A stretch of 64,000 bases of DNA from Flavipsychrobacter stenotrophus (GCF_002954265.1 NZ_PPSL01000002.1:1-64000), one strand, 5' to 3'; shown: positions 15,761 to 24,796, counted from the stretch's first letter. Numbers and translations are program-made. Notes: a model not told the origin generated them from the sequence alone.

Positions 15761-16258
15761 ATGAAGAAAATTGTATTCTCGCTTTTATCGGTAACGGTAA
15801 TGGCCGCAGGCATAACCTATGCCCAGACAGCTAAGAAAGCCGCACCGGCTGCAAAGACAGCAACTGCAAAAACAGAAACCGAAGTAATAGACCTCACCTC
15901 TGTAGAAATTCCCTCTAAAATGACTGTACCCAAAGGCGTAAAAGCTGTAGTTGGCAAATATGACAACAGTATACAGGGCCCGGGTAATTTTGAGATCAGC
16001 ATAGAGACTGCTGAAATGACCATTGCCGAGCAAAGAACTAAGACCGAGAAGGATGATATGACCAAGTTCGTAAAGTACCTGGCGCAAGATGCTAATGGCT
16101 TTATGTACACGGCTAAGATCATGGGCAGAGACGTATGCCATTTTGAATATATCCTCAATGTAGGCGGCAAGTCATTCCGCCTATATGACAAACGTGTATC
16201 ACCACTTACCGAAGAGCAGGTAAAACCTATGTACGAAGCTGCGAAAAGTGCTAAGTAA
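15761..16258 (+). CDS. Secreted protein of unknown function
   Basis: The 165 residues begin with a signal peptide (about 1-21, ending ITYAQ) and a low-complexity Ala/Lys/Thr linker. The mature part (about 45-160) has no motif I know. It includes IPSKMTVPKGVKAVVGKY and a YILNVGGKSFRLYDKR strand pair. It is probably periplasmic. The following terminator ends its transcript. Confidence 0.65.
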   Translation: MKKIVFSLLSVTVMAAGITYAQTAKKAAPAAKTATAKTETEVIDLTSVEIPSKMTVPKGVKAVVGKYDNSIQGPGNFEISIETAEMTIAEQRTKTEKDDMTKFVKYLAQDANGFMYTAKIMGRDVCHFEYILNVGGKSFRLYDKRVSPLTEEQVKPMYEAAKSAK

Positions 16259-16284
16259 TAATAAAATTTAAAGCCATTAAATAA

Positions 16285-16312
16285 AAATGCCCCATCGCAA
16301 GACGGGGCATTT
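16285..16312. terminator. Intrinsic terminator hairpin
   Basis: AAATGCCCC (16285-16293) pairs with GGGGCATTT (16304-16312) over a 10-base loop. It lies between the convergent genes ending at 16258 and 16340 and can serve both. Confidence 0.8.
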
Positions 16313-16339
16313 CAAGTTATATACAGCTACTTATTTCTT

Positions 16340-17284
16340 TTACAATGCATTTACCTGAGCGAGGAAGGTAATTGGATTGACCTTCACAATACTCATGGTG
16401 TACGCCCAGCCATTCAGCGGAGTGATGTTGGTAGATATACCACCATAGAAATCGCCATGGTAAATACCCCATACTACGAAGTGTACAGGTACATTAGGCA
16501 CGTGTGTTTCGCTTATTTTCTGGTGGTAACGCGCAGCCATTGGATACACTACCCTGTTGTTATCGAACAATGCATAAGCCTGTACATGGTCGCTATCGTC
16601 AAACTGAGGACCATCGATGGTCAAAGAGAATGTCTGATAGTTAGGACTGGTAAGGAAACGACCCGCAGCTACCAAACCTAAGCTGTCTGACTGAACGGCT
16701 ATAGTATCGCCAATGTAAGTTGTAGTTCCTGCACCGCCCCATGTAGCAGTAGGATGCCAGTTTACAGGATTTACCGACGTGTTTACCGTCTGGCCATAAA
16801 AGAACTGCATACCTGTAGAGATAGCTCCCAACTGAGGTATTACCGCTGTAAAATTAAAGCCCGGCTTCAGCATCAGCTTAGTGCCACCCTGGTAAGCAGT
16901 TACCTGCAATTCACCACCTGATACCAGTGCATTCCCATCGCTTACAGGCAATATCCTGGAGAACATCATGTCGCCCCTTTTTATGTATTCGCTCAGGTCA
17001 AGATTGATATTACCGGTTACTGCACCGCCCGAAACAGTTTGGAATGCGTTGGCAGGAAAAGTATAGATCGTACCGCTATTACCTACAAAACTACCGCCCA
17101 GCGCAGGGTTCAGCACCACTGTTCTAGGTACTACTTTCAATGAAGTATAAATAGAACTCATTGAGTAAGTATAATAAATAGTAGAGTCAACAGGTGTAGG
17201 CGTAGGCTCTACTCTTGCTGTTTTAGTACAAGATGCAATTGCAAAAATTGAAACCAGTATAGCAGGTAACAGTTTTTTTGTCAT
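16340..17284 (-). CDS. Secreted lipoprotein of unknown function
   Basis: The ATG at 17284 is chosen over the open frame from 17338 because it begins a lipoprotein signal (MTKKLLPAILVSIFAIASC, Cys19). A Thr/Pro linker follows. The mature protein (about 30-314) is beta-rich, with ALGGSFVGNSGTIYTFPANAF, GNINLDLSEYIKRGDMMFSR and a C-terminal GWAYTMSIVKVNPI. The GNINLxLxEYxxRGDMxF motif recalls outer-surface proteins whose N-terminal part sets up a beta-sandwich, but I cannot name a family. It is probably exposed on the cell surface or in the periplasm. Confidence 0.7.
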   Translation of the reverse strand: MTKKLLPAILVSIFAIASCTKTARVEPTPTPVDSTIYYTYSMSSIYTSLKVVPRTVVLNPALGGSFVGNSGTIYTFPANAFQTVSGGAVTGNINLDLSEYIKRGDMMFSRILPVSDGNALVSGGELQVTAYQGGTKLMLKPGFNFTAVIPQLGAISTGMQFFYGQTVNTSVNPVNWHPTATWGGAGTTTYIGDTIAVQSDSLGLVAAGRFLTSPNYQTFSLTIDGPQFDDSDHVQAYALFDNNRVVYPMAARYHQKISETHVPNVPVHFVVWGIYHGDFYGGISTNITPLNGWAYTMSIVKVNPITFLAQVNAL

Positions 17285-17398
17285 AATAGTTTTTTTGTCT
17301 CTTTGTTGTAGTATCTGCATAGCTTTTCCACCCTCCAATTTGGTCAGAATTAAGCTAAACGTCGGTAAAATAAGAAATTTTCCAATATCCCTTACAAA

Positions 17399-18646
17399 TT
17401 ATTTTTCCGCCCATATCTGCGCCAGGTGTACCAGCACTTCTGTAGCCTTCTCCATATCCTGTACGCTTACGTATTCCTGCTTGCTATGGATACCCATTTC
17501 ACCGGTAAACAGATTAGGACAAGGCAGCCCCATGAACGACAGACGCGACCCATCTGTACCACCACGGATACTCTGGATATTGGCCTTCATGCCTGCGCGT
17601 CCATACGCTTCTTCGGCGTATCCCATTACCTGCGGATTAAGGTCAAGTACTTCCTTCATATTCCTGTACTGCTCCTTCACTTCAAATGCTATGGTTGTAC
17701 CAGGGAACTTGGCTGCTGCCTGCTCGGCCAGTCCTTTCAAACGAGCTTCGTGTTCGGCCAGTTTCTTAGTATCAAAATCGCGTACTATGAATTTCACTAC
17801 CGCTGTCTCCAGTTCGCCGGTTATAGATGTAGGATGCACAAAACCCTGCATACCCTCGGTAGCCTCAGGGCACCATTCGGTATCGGGCAGCATGCTTACA
17901 AAAGCAGAAGCAGCCTTTATAGCACTCACCATCTTGCCCTTGGCATAACCCGGGTGTGCGCTCACGCCATGAAAAGTAACTACAGCAGCATCGGCAGAAA
18001 ATGATTCTCCTTCCAGGTGGCCTCTTTCACCACCATCGAGGGTGTAACCAAAGTCGGCACCCAGTTTCTTCATGTCTATTGCAGCCACACCACGACCTAC
18101 TTCTTCATCTGGCGTAAACAGCATGCGTATCTTACCATGCTTTACTTCGGGGTTGTTCATCAGGTAGTGCGCCAGATCCATAATAATGGCCACACCCGCC
18201 TTATCATCTGCACCCAACAGGGTAAGTCCCGACGCGGTAATGATATCATCACCAATGCGCTCCTTAAGGTAAGGGTGGTCTTTGGCACTTACTACTATAG
18301 TGTTATCATCGGGCAGGGTAATGTCCTTGCCATCATAGTTCTTGTGTAAAATTGGCTTTACCCCTTCACCGCTGCAATCGGGCGCGGTATCAACGTGCGA
18401 GCAGAAGCAAAGTACAGGTACATTCTTATCTGTATTAGCAGGAATGGTAGCATATACATAACCATGCTCATCCAGTTCAGCATCTGTCAGGCCTATTTCC
18501 AGCAGTTCCTTTACCAGTATGCGGCTCAGGTCTTTCTGCTTTTCGGTAGATGGTTGTGACGGAGACATCGGATCGCTCTGAGTGTCTACCTGCACATATC
18601 TCATAAAACGCTCTGCGGCGGTGTGGTTGTAATTTGCTAAGGCCAT
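17399..18646 (-). CDS. pepT: Peptidase T (tripeptide aminopeptidase)
   Basis: The 415-residue M20B dizinc peptidase removes the N-terminal residue of tripeptides in the cytoplasm. Metal-site residues are visible: SHVDTAPD (His84, Asp86), LGADDKAG (Asp147), catalytic Glu pair PDEE (181-182) and the Asp in YTLDGGERG. A dimerisation (lid) domain follows (HPGYAKGKM). The last metal His is in the HSKQEYVS motif near the C-terminus. Length and motif spacing match PepT throughout. The start ATG at 18646 gives NHTAAERFMRYVQVDTQSD, the usual family beginning. Confidence 0.95.
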   Translation of the reverse strand: MALANYNHTAAERFMRYVQVDTQSDPMSPSQPSTEKQKDLSRILVKELLEIGLTDAELDEHGYVYATIPANTDKNVPVLCFCSHVDTAPDCSGEGVKPILHKNYDGKDITLPDDNTIVVSAKDHPYLKERIGDDIITASGLTLLGADDKAGVAIIMDLAHYLMNNPEVKHGKIRMLFTPDEEVGRGVAAIDMKKLGADFGYTLDGGERGHLEGESFSADAAVVTFHGVSAHPGYAKGKMVSAIKAASAFVSMLPDTEWCPEATEGMQGFVHPTSITGELETAVVKFIVRDFDTKKLAEHEARLKGLAEQAAAKFPGTTIAFEVKEQYRNMKEVLDLNPQVMGYAEEAYGRAGMKANIQSIRGGTDGSRLSFMGLPCPNLFTGEMGIHSKQEYVSVQDMEKATEVLVHLAQIWAEK

Positions 18647-18677
18647 TTGTATGTTTGAGTGGCAAAAATAGGTAACT

Positions 18678-18712
18678 TGTAAGTGAAAAGTAAAAACTGA
18701 AAAGTAAAAAGT
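18678..18712. repeat. 7-bp period array (AAAAAGT type), 5 units
   Basis: Units in exact 7-bp register read TGTAAGT, GAAAAGT, AAAAACT, GAAAAGT, AAAAAGT. It sits between the divergent pepT and marC genes. Related arrays lie at 24797, 38401, 40729 and 59481. Confidence 0.75.
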
Positions 18713-18785
18713 ATCCGGCCATAGTTATGACACAGCTCAAAGGTGTGCCATAACTTGCGCTTCTATTTCAATTAAAACACATCCC

Positions 18786-19382
18786 ATGAATTCCATCTGG
18801 CTCAATAAAGACGACCTGAAAGAGATAGTGACCGTTACATTCACACTGTTTGCGGTGATAGACATATTGGGATCGCTGCCCGTAATTATTGGCATCAAAA
18901 AGAAGATGGGCGATATCAATGCGCTGCTGGCCACAGCCGTGTCCGGCGGATTGATGCTGGCATTCTTTCTTATAGGTGAACAGATGCTGCAGTTTATGGG
19001 GCTGGATATTAAATCCTTCGCCATAGCGGGTTCTATAGTTATTTTTATCCTCGGGCTGGAAATGGTACTTGGGCTGGATATATTTAAGCACGACGAAAAT
19101 GCGAAGACCAGCACACTGGTACCGGTCGCCTTTCCGCTCATAGCAGGCTCGGGCACATTGACTACCGTTATGTCGCTTAAAGCAGCTTATGAGTCTTACA
19201 ACATCCTTATAGCCATTCTTATTAATCTCATTATTGTGTTTATAACGCTTCGTTCTGTCAACTTCCTGGAGCGCATGTTAGGGCCTTCGGGCATAGCAGT
19301 TATCCGTAAATTTTTCGGAGTGATACTGTTGGCAATTGCGGTGAAGATATTCAGGAGTAATTTAGGGGTGATGCATGTGTAA
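18786..19382 (+). CDS. MarC family integral membrane protein
   Basis: The 198 residues have six predicted membrane helices and match the MarC/UPF0056 family. Typical features are an N-terminal LFAVIDILGSLPVIIG helix, a KSFAIAGSIVIFILGLEMVLG helix and a central FPLIAGSGTLTTVMSL stretch, with GIAVIRKFFGVILLAIAVKI at the end. MarC proteins sit in the inner membrane. An early link to multiple antibiotic resistance was not upheld and the transported substrate is unknown. Confidence 0.88.
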   Translation: MNSIWLNKDDLKEIVTVTFTLFAVIDILGSLPVIIGIKKKMGDINALLATAVSGGLMLAFFLIGEQMLQFMGLDIKSFAIAGSIVIFILGLEMVLGLDIFKHDENAKTSTLVPVAFPLIAGSGTLTTVMSLKAAYESYNILIAILINLIIVFITLRSVNFLERMLGPSGIAVIRKFFGVILLAIAVKIFRSNLGVMHV

Positions 19383-19454
19383 ACGAATGTGATGGAATGC
19401 AACAATGCGATGAATGCGGCAATGATCGCCTATATAATTTAATCATAACCACTT

Positions 19455-19919
19455 ATGAAAAAAATCCTGAGATTCATACTGATAATTGTAGCCTTTCATG
19501 CTGGCAATTGTTTGGGTCAGGATACGCTATGCTATCATCAGACAGCGTCTCCCTGGGTATCTAATCATTATATTTTTTATAAGGAAAATAAACATTTGAC
19601 TTCAGGGACATTTGACAAAATAATGCACAGCGATGATGGACAACAATGGGCAGGACATGGTCTGTTTACTGAACGACATCGAAAACTTATTCTTCAACCA
19701 TTTAAATTGGTTAGAACAATGTACATCATTAAAGGAGATAGTCTTCTCTTAAATCCTGACATACATGATACAATAAGTATACCTAAAACTACATTTGTGG
19801 AACGGGGAGAAAATTTGTTGCAATATGCCCGAAACAAAAAAGGAAAAATGTCACATCTAAGAAAGAAAACGCTGTTTGTGCGGGACGAAAAATATATAGA
19901 CAATCACTCCACAAAATGA
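19455..19919 (+). CDS. Hypothetical secreted protein
   Basis: The 154 residues begin with a signal peptide (about 1-21, MKKILRFILIIVAFHAGNCLG). The mature part is short and basic, with GQQWAGHGLFTERHRKL in the middle and RNKKGKMSHLRKKTLFVRDEKY near the end. No known domain is visible. The next gene starts 10 bases downstream on the same strand and also has a signal peptide, so the two are probably co-transcribed. Confidence 0.6.
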   Translation: MKKILRFILIIVAFHAGNCLGQDTLCYHQTASPWVSNHYIFYKENKHLTSGTFDKIMHSDDGQQWAGHGLFTERHRKLILQPFKLVRTMYIIKGDSLLLNPDIHDTISIPKTTFVERGENLLQYARNKKGKMSHLRKKTLFVRDEKYIDNHSTK

Positions 19920-19929
19920 ACTATTAAAA

Positions 19930-20646
19930 ATGAAGAATACCTTTAAATATATCTTGTTTACGTTGACAACACTTTTCAGTGTTATGTCCTATGCACAACT
20001 ACGTATAAAAGTACCCTCCAGCTTTGTAGAAACAAAGCCACCAATTGCCTATAGCATACCCTGGCATAAGCTCAACTCAAGCAAGAGAGAATACAGGGTA
20101 CGCGATTTTGAAGGTGCACTGGAAATAAGAAGAACACCAAGTATGAACTGGAACCTGTTGAGTATTCAGGGTGGGTTACTGAAAGCCATAGATCATGGTG
20201 AGTTTGGCGGATCATTGACATTTACGCCTAATGATAACACGCAGCAACCCATAGAGATAAAAGAAGGCAATGTAAAATTTGTATTTAGCTATAAAGACAA
20301 GATATACTTTATTGAAGGCCTTGCCCACATGGACCATAGCGGAGGTGCATTGTATGAGCTGATAAGAACTGGGCACGATTTCAGCTATAAAAAGCTACTT
20401 GATTTTGAAGATGCCCCCGAGGCATTCACTATCTACAATGATCAATTCTTGATTGCCGCCCATGAGAGCTTTTATATAGTCAAAGACCTCAAAAAAGAAA
20501 GACTATTTAAAAATGCCTTCTGGACGGGCCTCTACCCCAATTCCATTGCCGCATTTGATGATGAAAATGTGTTTATAGGCATGCGCGGCGGGATAGTAAA
20601 GTTGGATTTTACAGAGGGGACGTTGGTGTTTTATAAGAATGATTAG
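19930..20646 (+). CDS. Hypothetical secreted beta-propeller-like protein
   Basis: The 238 residues begin with a signal peptide of about 22 residues ending in SYAQ. The mature sequence has short strands with repeated Phe-x-Tyr and Asp-Gly spacing (VKFVFSYKDKIYFIEGLAHMD, FTIYNDQFLIAAHESFYIV, AFDDENVFIGMRGGIVKLD), compatible with a small propeller. I see no catalytic motif. It sits 10 bases after the preceding secreted protein and may act with it. Confidence 0.6.
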   Translation: MKNTFKYILFTLTTLFSVMSYAQLRIKVPSSFVETKPPIAYSIPWHKLNSSKREYRVRDFEGALEIRRTPSMNWNLLSIQGGLLKAIDHGEFGGSLTFTPNDNTQQPIEIKEGNVKFVFSYKDKIYFIEGLAHMDHSGGALYELIRTGHDFSYKKLLDFEDAPEAFTIYNDQFLIAAHESFYIVKDLKKERLFKNAFWTGLYPNSIAAFDDENVFIGMRGGIVKLDFTEGTLVFYKND

Positions 20647-20696
20647 GGGATATCAATTATTAACTCAAATCGTAACTTTATTTAAAATTACTTACT

Positions 20697-20771
20697 ATGA
20701 GTATTGCAGAGCTTAAAGAAGAGGCAATAAAAATCACTCCTTTTGAAATTTCAGGATGGTGTAATTATTGA
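20697..20771 (+). pseudogene. Possible truncated antitoxin start (gene remnant)
   Basis: An ATG begins MSIAELKEEAIKI, the usual N-terminus of small Bacteroidota antitoxin-like proteins. After about 13 codons it runs into sequence that belongs to the 3' end of the convergent T9SS gene and stops at 20771. It is probably a remnant. A chance match is possible because the stretch is very short. Confidence 0.3.
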
Positions 20772-22491
20772 CCCTTACAATATAGACACCTTGTAACATA
20801 TCTGCAATTGGCACTGTTATTTTTTCAGCAAAATAATTCCCAACAAATATTCGTTGGCCTAAAAAATTATAGATCTCCACACTCCTTATTTTGTCAGCAG
20901 ACAAGACGTGCAATTCGTTTTCGGCAGGGTTAGGGAATAATGTAATTTCCGACGGTTTGGGCGTGACCTCTTCTACCCCAAGCCTGAAGGTGTACGGATA
21001 GCACTGAAATGAATCATAGTTAAATTTAGCAAGATAAATCTCGGGCGCCGAATAAGGCATGAAAGCGACTGAATCTGCATATAGGGTATCGCTTGCAAAG
21101 TATACAGGACGATAACTATAACTACCCGACACGAAAAAATTTCCTCTGTGGTCTACTGCTATATTCGAACGATCAACACCACCGTTGTTTTGTCCTAAGT
21201 TGATGAAATAATTACCAGAAGTATCATACGATACTATAAAAAATGGATTATCAAGACCAGTGGGAGAAAAAAGATGACCATCAAAGTTCATTGTATATGG
21301 CGTGGAATTGAGTATGATACCCGCAACCCAGATGTTACCGCAATGATCAGTACTCACACTGCTACCAAAGTTTTGAGCGCCACCGGCAGTTTTTGCCCAA
21401 ATCACATTTCCGGCCGAATTGTATTTAGTAAGAAAATAATTGACTGCGCCACCGTTTGCAAATGTGTAAGCACCGAATGATAAAGTATCTTGCCTGAAAC
21501 CACCGGTAAAATAATAGTTGCCAAAATCATCGGCTGCCATATCGCTGGGAGATATTATTCCGTATATGTTCTGCGTCCACACAACGTTGCCGAGAGAATC
21601 AAACTTTGCTATATAGGTGTGTTGAAATGAGTCATTAACAGCATTACTTAGTGTATCACTTCCGATGGTAAGTTTTTGAGATTCATAAACACCTGACACT
21701 ACCACCTGACCATCGGGAGACACGGCAAGCGCCCCCATCTCATCATCTTTTATCCCACCAATATTTCTTGCCCAATGTGGATTTCCCGCACTATCAAATT
21801 TTGCCACAAATGCGTTTGTTCTAAGTTCATGCTGCCCGGGAACTCCAATACTGTCCTGGTTGATAAGTGTATCAGCCCCAATAACAACTGAACGTTTATT
21901 AAAGGTACCAGCTACATATAAGTTACCGTAAGTATCAAGGCCAAGTTTGCCTGGCCACCAATAAAAAACGCTGTCATTATTTGATATAATATTTTTGGCC
22001 CACAATACAGTTCCCAAAGGATCTATCTCTGCAACGAAGTACATCAAAAATTTCTCTGGGTTAGTTAATACGGCAGAACCCAATCTGAATGTACTATCAT
22101 AATATTCCCCCATAAAATAGCTGTATCCTGATGCTGTAGTAGTAATAGCTAAAGGTACAGCGTCAGAAAATTCTCCATTTAACCTAAAAATTAAATTACC
22201 GGCTGTATCCAATTTATAAAATATCAACTGTGTCCTTAAACTATCAGGATTATAAGTTGTATCGCCCGCAAATACAGTACGTGTGGCCTGCCCGGTATAT
22301 CCCGCTATAAATACATTTCCAAAGGTATCTGTACACATCGGCCCCGTGTAAAAAAAAGCGTCCTCGAAAATACCAGAGTAACTATAAGTAAGTCCTGTAG
22401 CACTACCCTTAGCCCATTTCCAACCTTGTGCATAGCTAGAAAAGAACGACAGCATGGATAATAAAAGAAGAAAGAAAAAATGTTTTTTCAT
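20734..22491 (-). CDS. Secreted T9SS cargo with SBBP-like repeats and type A sorting domain
   Basis: The ATG at 22491 begins a signal peptide (MKKHFFFLLLLSMLSFFSSYAQ), giving 585 residues. The body has about eight repeats with the pattern G-N-x(2)-W-x-K-x(n)-D-x-x-G-N-x-Y/V-x-x-G (DTYGNLYVAGTF, DDFGNYYFTGGF, DHCGNIWVAGI, DHRGNFFVSGSY), as in SBBP/beta-propeller repeats. The last 75 residues are a T9SS type A domain (LFPNPAENELHVLSADKIRSVEIY, then MLQGVYIVRV). It is exported by the Sec and type IX systems and is probably surface-attached or released. Its ligand is unknown. The long run of Asp/Gly loops suggests calcium binding, which is inference. Confidence 0.85.
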   Translation of the reverse strand: MKKHFFFLLLLSMLSFFSSYAQGWKWAKGSATGLTYSYSGIFEDAFFYTGPMCTDTFGNVFIAGYTGQATRTVFAGDTTYNPDSLRTQLIFYKLDTAGNLIFRLNGEFSDAVPLAITTTASGYSYFMGEYYDSTFRLGSAVLTNPEKFLMYFVAEIDPLGTVLWAKNIISNNDSVFYWWPGKLGLDTYGNLYVAGTFNKRSVVIGADTLINQDSIGVPGQHELRTNAFVAKFDSAGNPHWARNIGGIKDDEMGALAVSPDGQVVVSGVYESQKLTIGSDTLSNAVNDSFQHTYIAKFDSLGNVVWTQNIYGIISPSDMAADDFGNYYFTGGFRQDTLSFGAYTFANGGAVNYFLTKYNSAGNVIWAKTAGGAQNFGSSVSTDHCGNIWVAGIILNSTPYTMNFDGHLFSPTGLDNPFFIVSYDTSGNYFINLGQNNGGVDRSNIAVDHRGNFFVSGSYSYRPVYFASDTLYADSVAFMPYSAPEIYLAKFNYDSFQCYPYTFRLGVEEVTPKPSEITLFPNPAENELHVLSADKIRSVEIYNFLGQRIFVGNYFAEKITVPIADMLQGVYIVRVNNYTILKFQKE

Positions 22492-22537
22492 AAAATAGGT
22501 ATTAGGTTTCAAATATAGAAAAGGCAATAGAGTCTCG

Positions 22538-23008
22538 CTACTTCACCGGCTTATCCCCCTCTTCAGGGGCATAGTGAATTTCAATAAAGCCTTCTCTCAC
22601 TCCATCTATTCGGCTATTAGGGTCATCTTTTACTGCCTGCATAACCGCCTCTCGGAACATGTCCTTGTCTGTAACAGTAAGTGTTGCTGTCTTGCCTTGC
22701 AGCTTGAAATTGTAATACCTCTTTAATGGGTCTGTTGCGCTGATAGATACTTTGCCTACGTATACTTTACCATCTGCCAGTATGGTTACTTCATAGCTAC
22801 CCCACTGCAGTCCGAAGGCCTGATAAAGGCCATATTTATTGGTATTCGCCATTGCGGGAGTAAGCTTGCCAACAACCTTTACACCCGCATTTTTTACCGG
22901 TTTATTGTTGGCATCTGTTACCTGTCCTGATAGAATGAAACCTTGATGCGCCAATGACGGAAAAGCATAAGAACAAATAAGTAATACAAGTAACAATAAC
23001 CTTTTCAT
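22538..23008 (-). CDS. Secreted CarboxypepD_reg-like domain protein
   Basis: The 156 residues are a signal peptide (about 1-20) and one carboxypeptidase-regulatory-like beta-sandwich (ILSGQVTDANNKPVKNAGVKVVG, then NKYGLYQAFGLQWGSYEVTI). A C-terminal helix follows with TVTDKDMFREAVMQAV. Such single domains in Bacteroidota occur in outer-membrane and periplasmic proteins. The neighbour at 23050 has the same plan and shares the NNKPxKxAxV and TDKDxFxE segments, so the two are tandem duplicates. Function unknown. Confidence 0.7.
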   Translation of the reverse strand: MKRLLLLVLLICSYAFPSLAHQGFILSGQVTDANNKPVKNAGVKVVGKLTPAMANTNKYGLYQAFGLQWGSYEVTILADGKVYVGKVSISATDPLKRYYNFKLQGKTATLTVTDKDMFREAVMQAVKDDPNSRIDGVREGFIEIHYAPEEGDKPVK

Positions 23009-23049
23009 TGTATGATATTTTAGCTCTTTATCAAATTACCTTGTAATAA

Positions 23050-23472
23050 CTATCGCTTTCTATTCTTTCGTCCGTCAACTCTGTCAGTACTTCCCTGCAT
23101 TTTATTCAGAGCAGTCTCCATAAATACATCTTTGTCGGTCTTGGTCAGTTCGGCATTTTTACCATTTACGCGGAAATTATAAAAGCGCTTCTTCGGGTCT
23201 GTAGGTGCTATATCCAGCTTGGCAAGGCAATGCGTACTATCTACTTTAATGATCACTTCATACTTACCGGCAGGTACCGCTGCGGTAAAATACAGACCAT
23301 CATCATTGGTGGTGGCAAAGCCCATGCTTTCTGAGCCTACAGCCTGCACCAGTGCTTTCTTCAGCGGCTTGTTATTCTTGTCTACTACCCTGCCGGATAT
23401 TATAAAGCCCTGGGCAAATGAGGTTTGTCCGAGGGCTGTAAAGACCAATATGAATAGTAAAAATTTACGCAT
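23050..23472 (-). CDS. Secreted CarboxypepD_reg-like domain protein, tandem paralogue
   Basis: The ATG at 23472 starts a clean signal peptide (MRKFLLFILVFTALGQTSFAQ), giving 140 residues. IISGRVVDKNNKPLKKALVQAVG and DDGLYFTAAVPAGKYEVII form the regulatory-like domain. FYNFRVNGKNAELTKTDKDVFMETALNKM matches the end of the neighbouring gene. The C-terminus is basic (RVDGRKNRKR). It lies 41 bases upstream of the other copy on the same strand. Confidence 0.7.
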   Translation of the reverse strand: MRKFLLFILVFTALGQTSFAQGFIISGRVVDKNNKPLKKALVQAVGSESMGFATTNDDGLYFTAAVPAGKYEVIIKVDSTHCLAKLDIAPTDPKKRFYNFRVNGKNAELTKTDKDVFMETALNKMQGSTDRVDGRKNRKR

Positions 23473-23509
23473 TTGTAGCATTTGCACAAAGGTACAAAAG
23501 AAAGGTATA

Positions 23510-24070
23510 CTATTTTTTATCTATAAATTCGTCAGTAAAGTGGCGGGTACCTTTCTCTTGTGCAAACTTACCTGCGTTGTAGCTGGCCGATTGGTTGCGA
23601 GGTATAGACAGGCTGTTCCAATCGTTGTCGCTGCATAGCTTGGCTATATACACTATCTGCCCTACATGGTAACTATAATGCGCTATCTGCCTGTTTATGG
23701 CTTCGAGTATAGTATGCCCTTCATTGCGGATGTAGATGATCTTTTCAAGGTCATTGTCAGTGATGCTGTCCAATGCATTGAACAGACATTGCCAGCCTTC
23801 TTCCCATTTGGCCATCAGGGCTTCCCTGCCCTTTACATCATTATCAAACTCAGCGTCGCGCTGGCGCCATGGCTTTTCACCGTCTGTGGTCAGGAAGTCG
23901 GTCCAGCGGCTCATCATATTGCCCCACAGGTGTTTCACCACCATGGCTGCACTGTTGCTGTCTTCGTTCGACTGCCAGTTCAATGCTTCATCACTCATCT
24001 GGGCCATCGCTTTTTCGCCCAGCTGTTTGTACATTTTAAATTGCCTGTTGGCTGATTGTAAATAGTTCAT
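23510..24070 (-). CDS. DinB-like protein, DUF1572 family
   Basis: The 186 residues start from MNYLQSANRQFKMYKQLGEKAM, where the family begins, although the frame is open a little further upstream. The four-helix DinB fold shows its three metal-binding His: MVVKHLWGNM, then NEGHTI and IAHYSYHVGQ. DUF1572 proteins of Bacteroidota and Bacillota are of unknown function. The related DinB/YfiT family includes thiol transferases and hydrolases. It is cytoplasmic, with no signal peptide. Confidence 0.82.
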   Translation of the reverse strand: MNYLQSANRQFKMYKQLGEKAMAQMSDEALNWQSNEDSNSAAMVVKHLWGNMMSRWTDFLTTDGEKPWRQRDAEFDNDVKGREALMAKWEEGWQCLFNALDSITDNDLEKIIYIRNEGHTILEAINRQIAHYSYHVGQIVYIAKLCSDNDWNSLSIPRNQSASYNAGKFAQEKGTRHFTDEFIDKK

Positions 24071-24170
24071 GATTGGTTGTTTTTTGAGTAGATAGTAGAT
24101 AGGCGCCATTCACGTATTCAAAACGAGTACGTCCTTGCAGTCACTGCTTAGTGATTCCCAAAGAGAGTCG

Positions 24171-24201
24171 GCCCGATGGTCGTCGGTCAGAGACCGACAA
24201 G
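24171..24201. repeat. GTCGGTC-AGA-GACCGAC palindromic repeat, copy 1
   Basis: CCCGATGG is followed by GTCGGTC and its complement GACCGAC around a 3-base loop. The reverse complement recurs at 47526-47556. It is intergenic in both places. Confidence 0.6.
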
Positions 24202-24251
24202 AGTCGACGGCATCAGAACCTTGATACACGTTAAGGGCTCTCTACTTATCA

Positions 24252-24725
24252 TCACCTGCAAGGGCTCTCCATATCACCATAAATATTAGGGCGGGTTATC
24301 TCCATAATACGAGCAGGAAAAGTGACTTCCTTAAAATCCACTTGCCTGTACAATCCATGTGCATCAAGGGTTGCCAGCATCAACCTTCTTAGTTTCTTTA
24401 CCCAATCAAGGCCGAAAAGTTCCTGCATCATGACTTTACTAATGCCCTGTCCGCGATGCTCATCAAGTACATAGACATCTGCCAGATAACCAAATGTTGC
24501 ATAGTCGGTTATGAGCCGGGCAAATGCCACCTGCCTTCCATCCTTTACTGCGCCTATGCAAAACGAGTTATTGAATGAAAGCATAAAGGTATCGTACGGG
24601 ATGTTTTTTGCCCAGTACGATACCTTTGAAAGCCATACATGTACATCTTCCGGAAACATCAGCGATCTATCTGTAGTGATCAGATAGCCGTTGTACTCTA
24701 TAGATACCGGTGTGTTGTTATTCAT
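24252..24725 (-). CDS. GNAT family N-acetyltransferase
   Basis: The 157 residues form one GNAT domain. Strand 4 and the acetyl-CoA pyrophosphate loop read VYVLDEHRGQGISKVMMQEL (motif A, RGQGIS). The N-terminal half has YNGYLITTD and a WLSKVSYWAKNIP segment, and the end has LDAHGLYRQVDF, typical of the last helix and strand. It transfers an acetyl group from acetyl-CoA to an amine in the cytoplasm. The substrate cannot be inferred. Confidence 0.85.
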   Translation of the reverse strand: MNNNTPVSIEYNGYLITTDRSLMFPEDVHVWLSKVSYWAKNIPYDTFMLSFNNSFCIGAVKDGRQVAFARLITDYATFGYLADVYVLDEHRGQGISKVMMQELFGLDWVKKLRRLMLATLDAHGLYRQVDFKEVTFPARIMEITRPNIYGDMESPCR

Positions 24726-24796
24726 GGTAAATAATATTTTAGAACAAGTAAAATACCATACACAGCAAAATCACATAGTTATTTATTGCCGCACAC

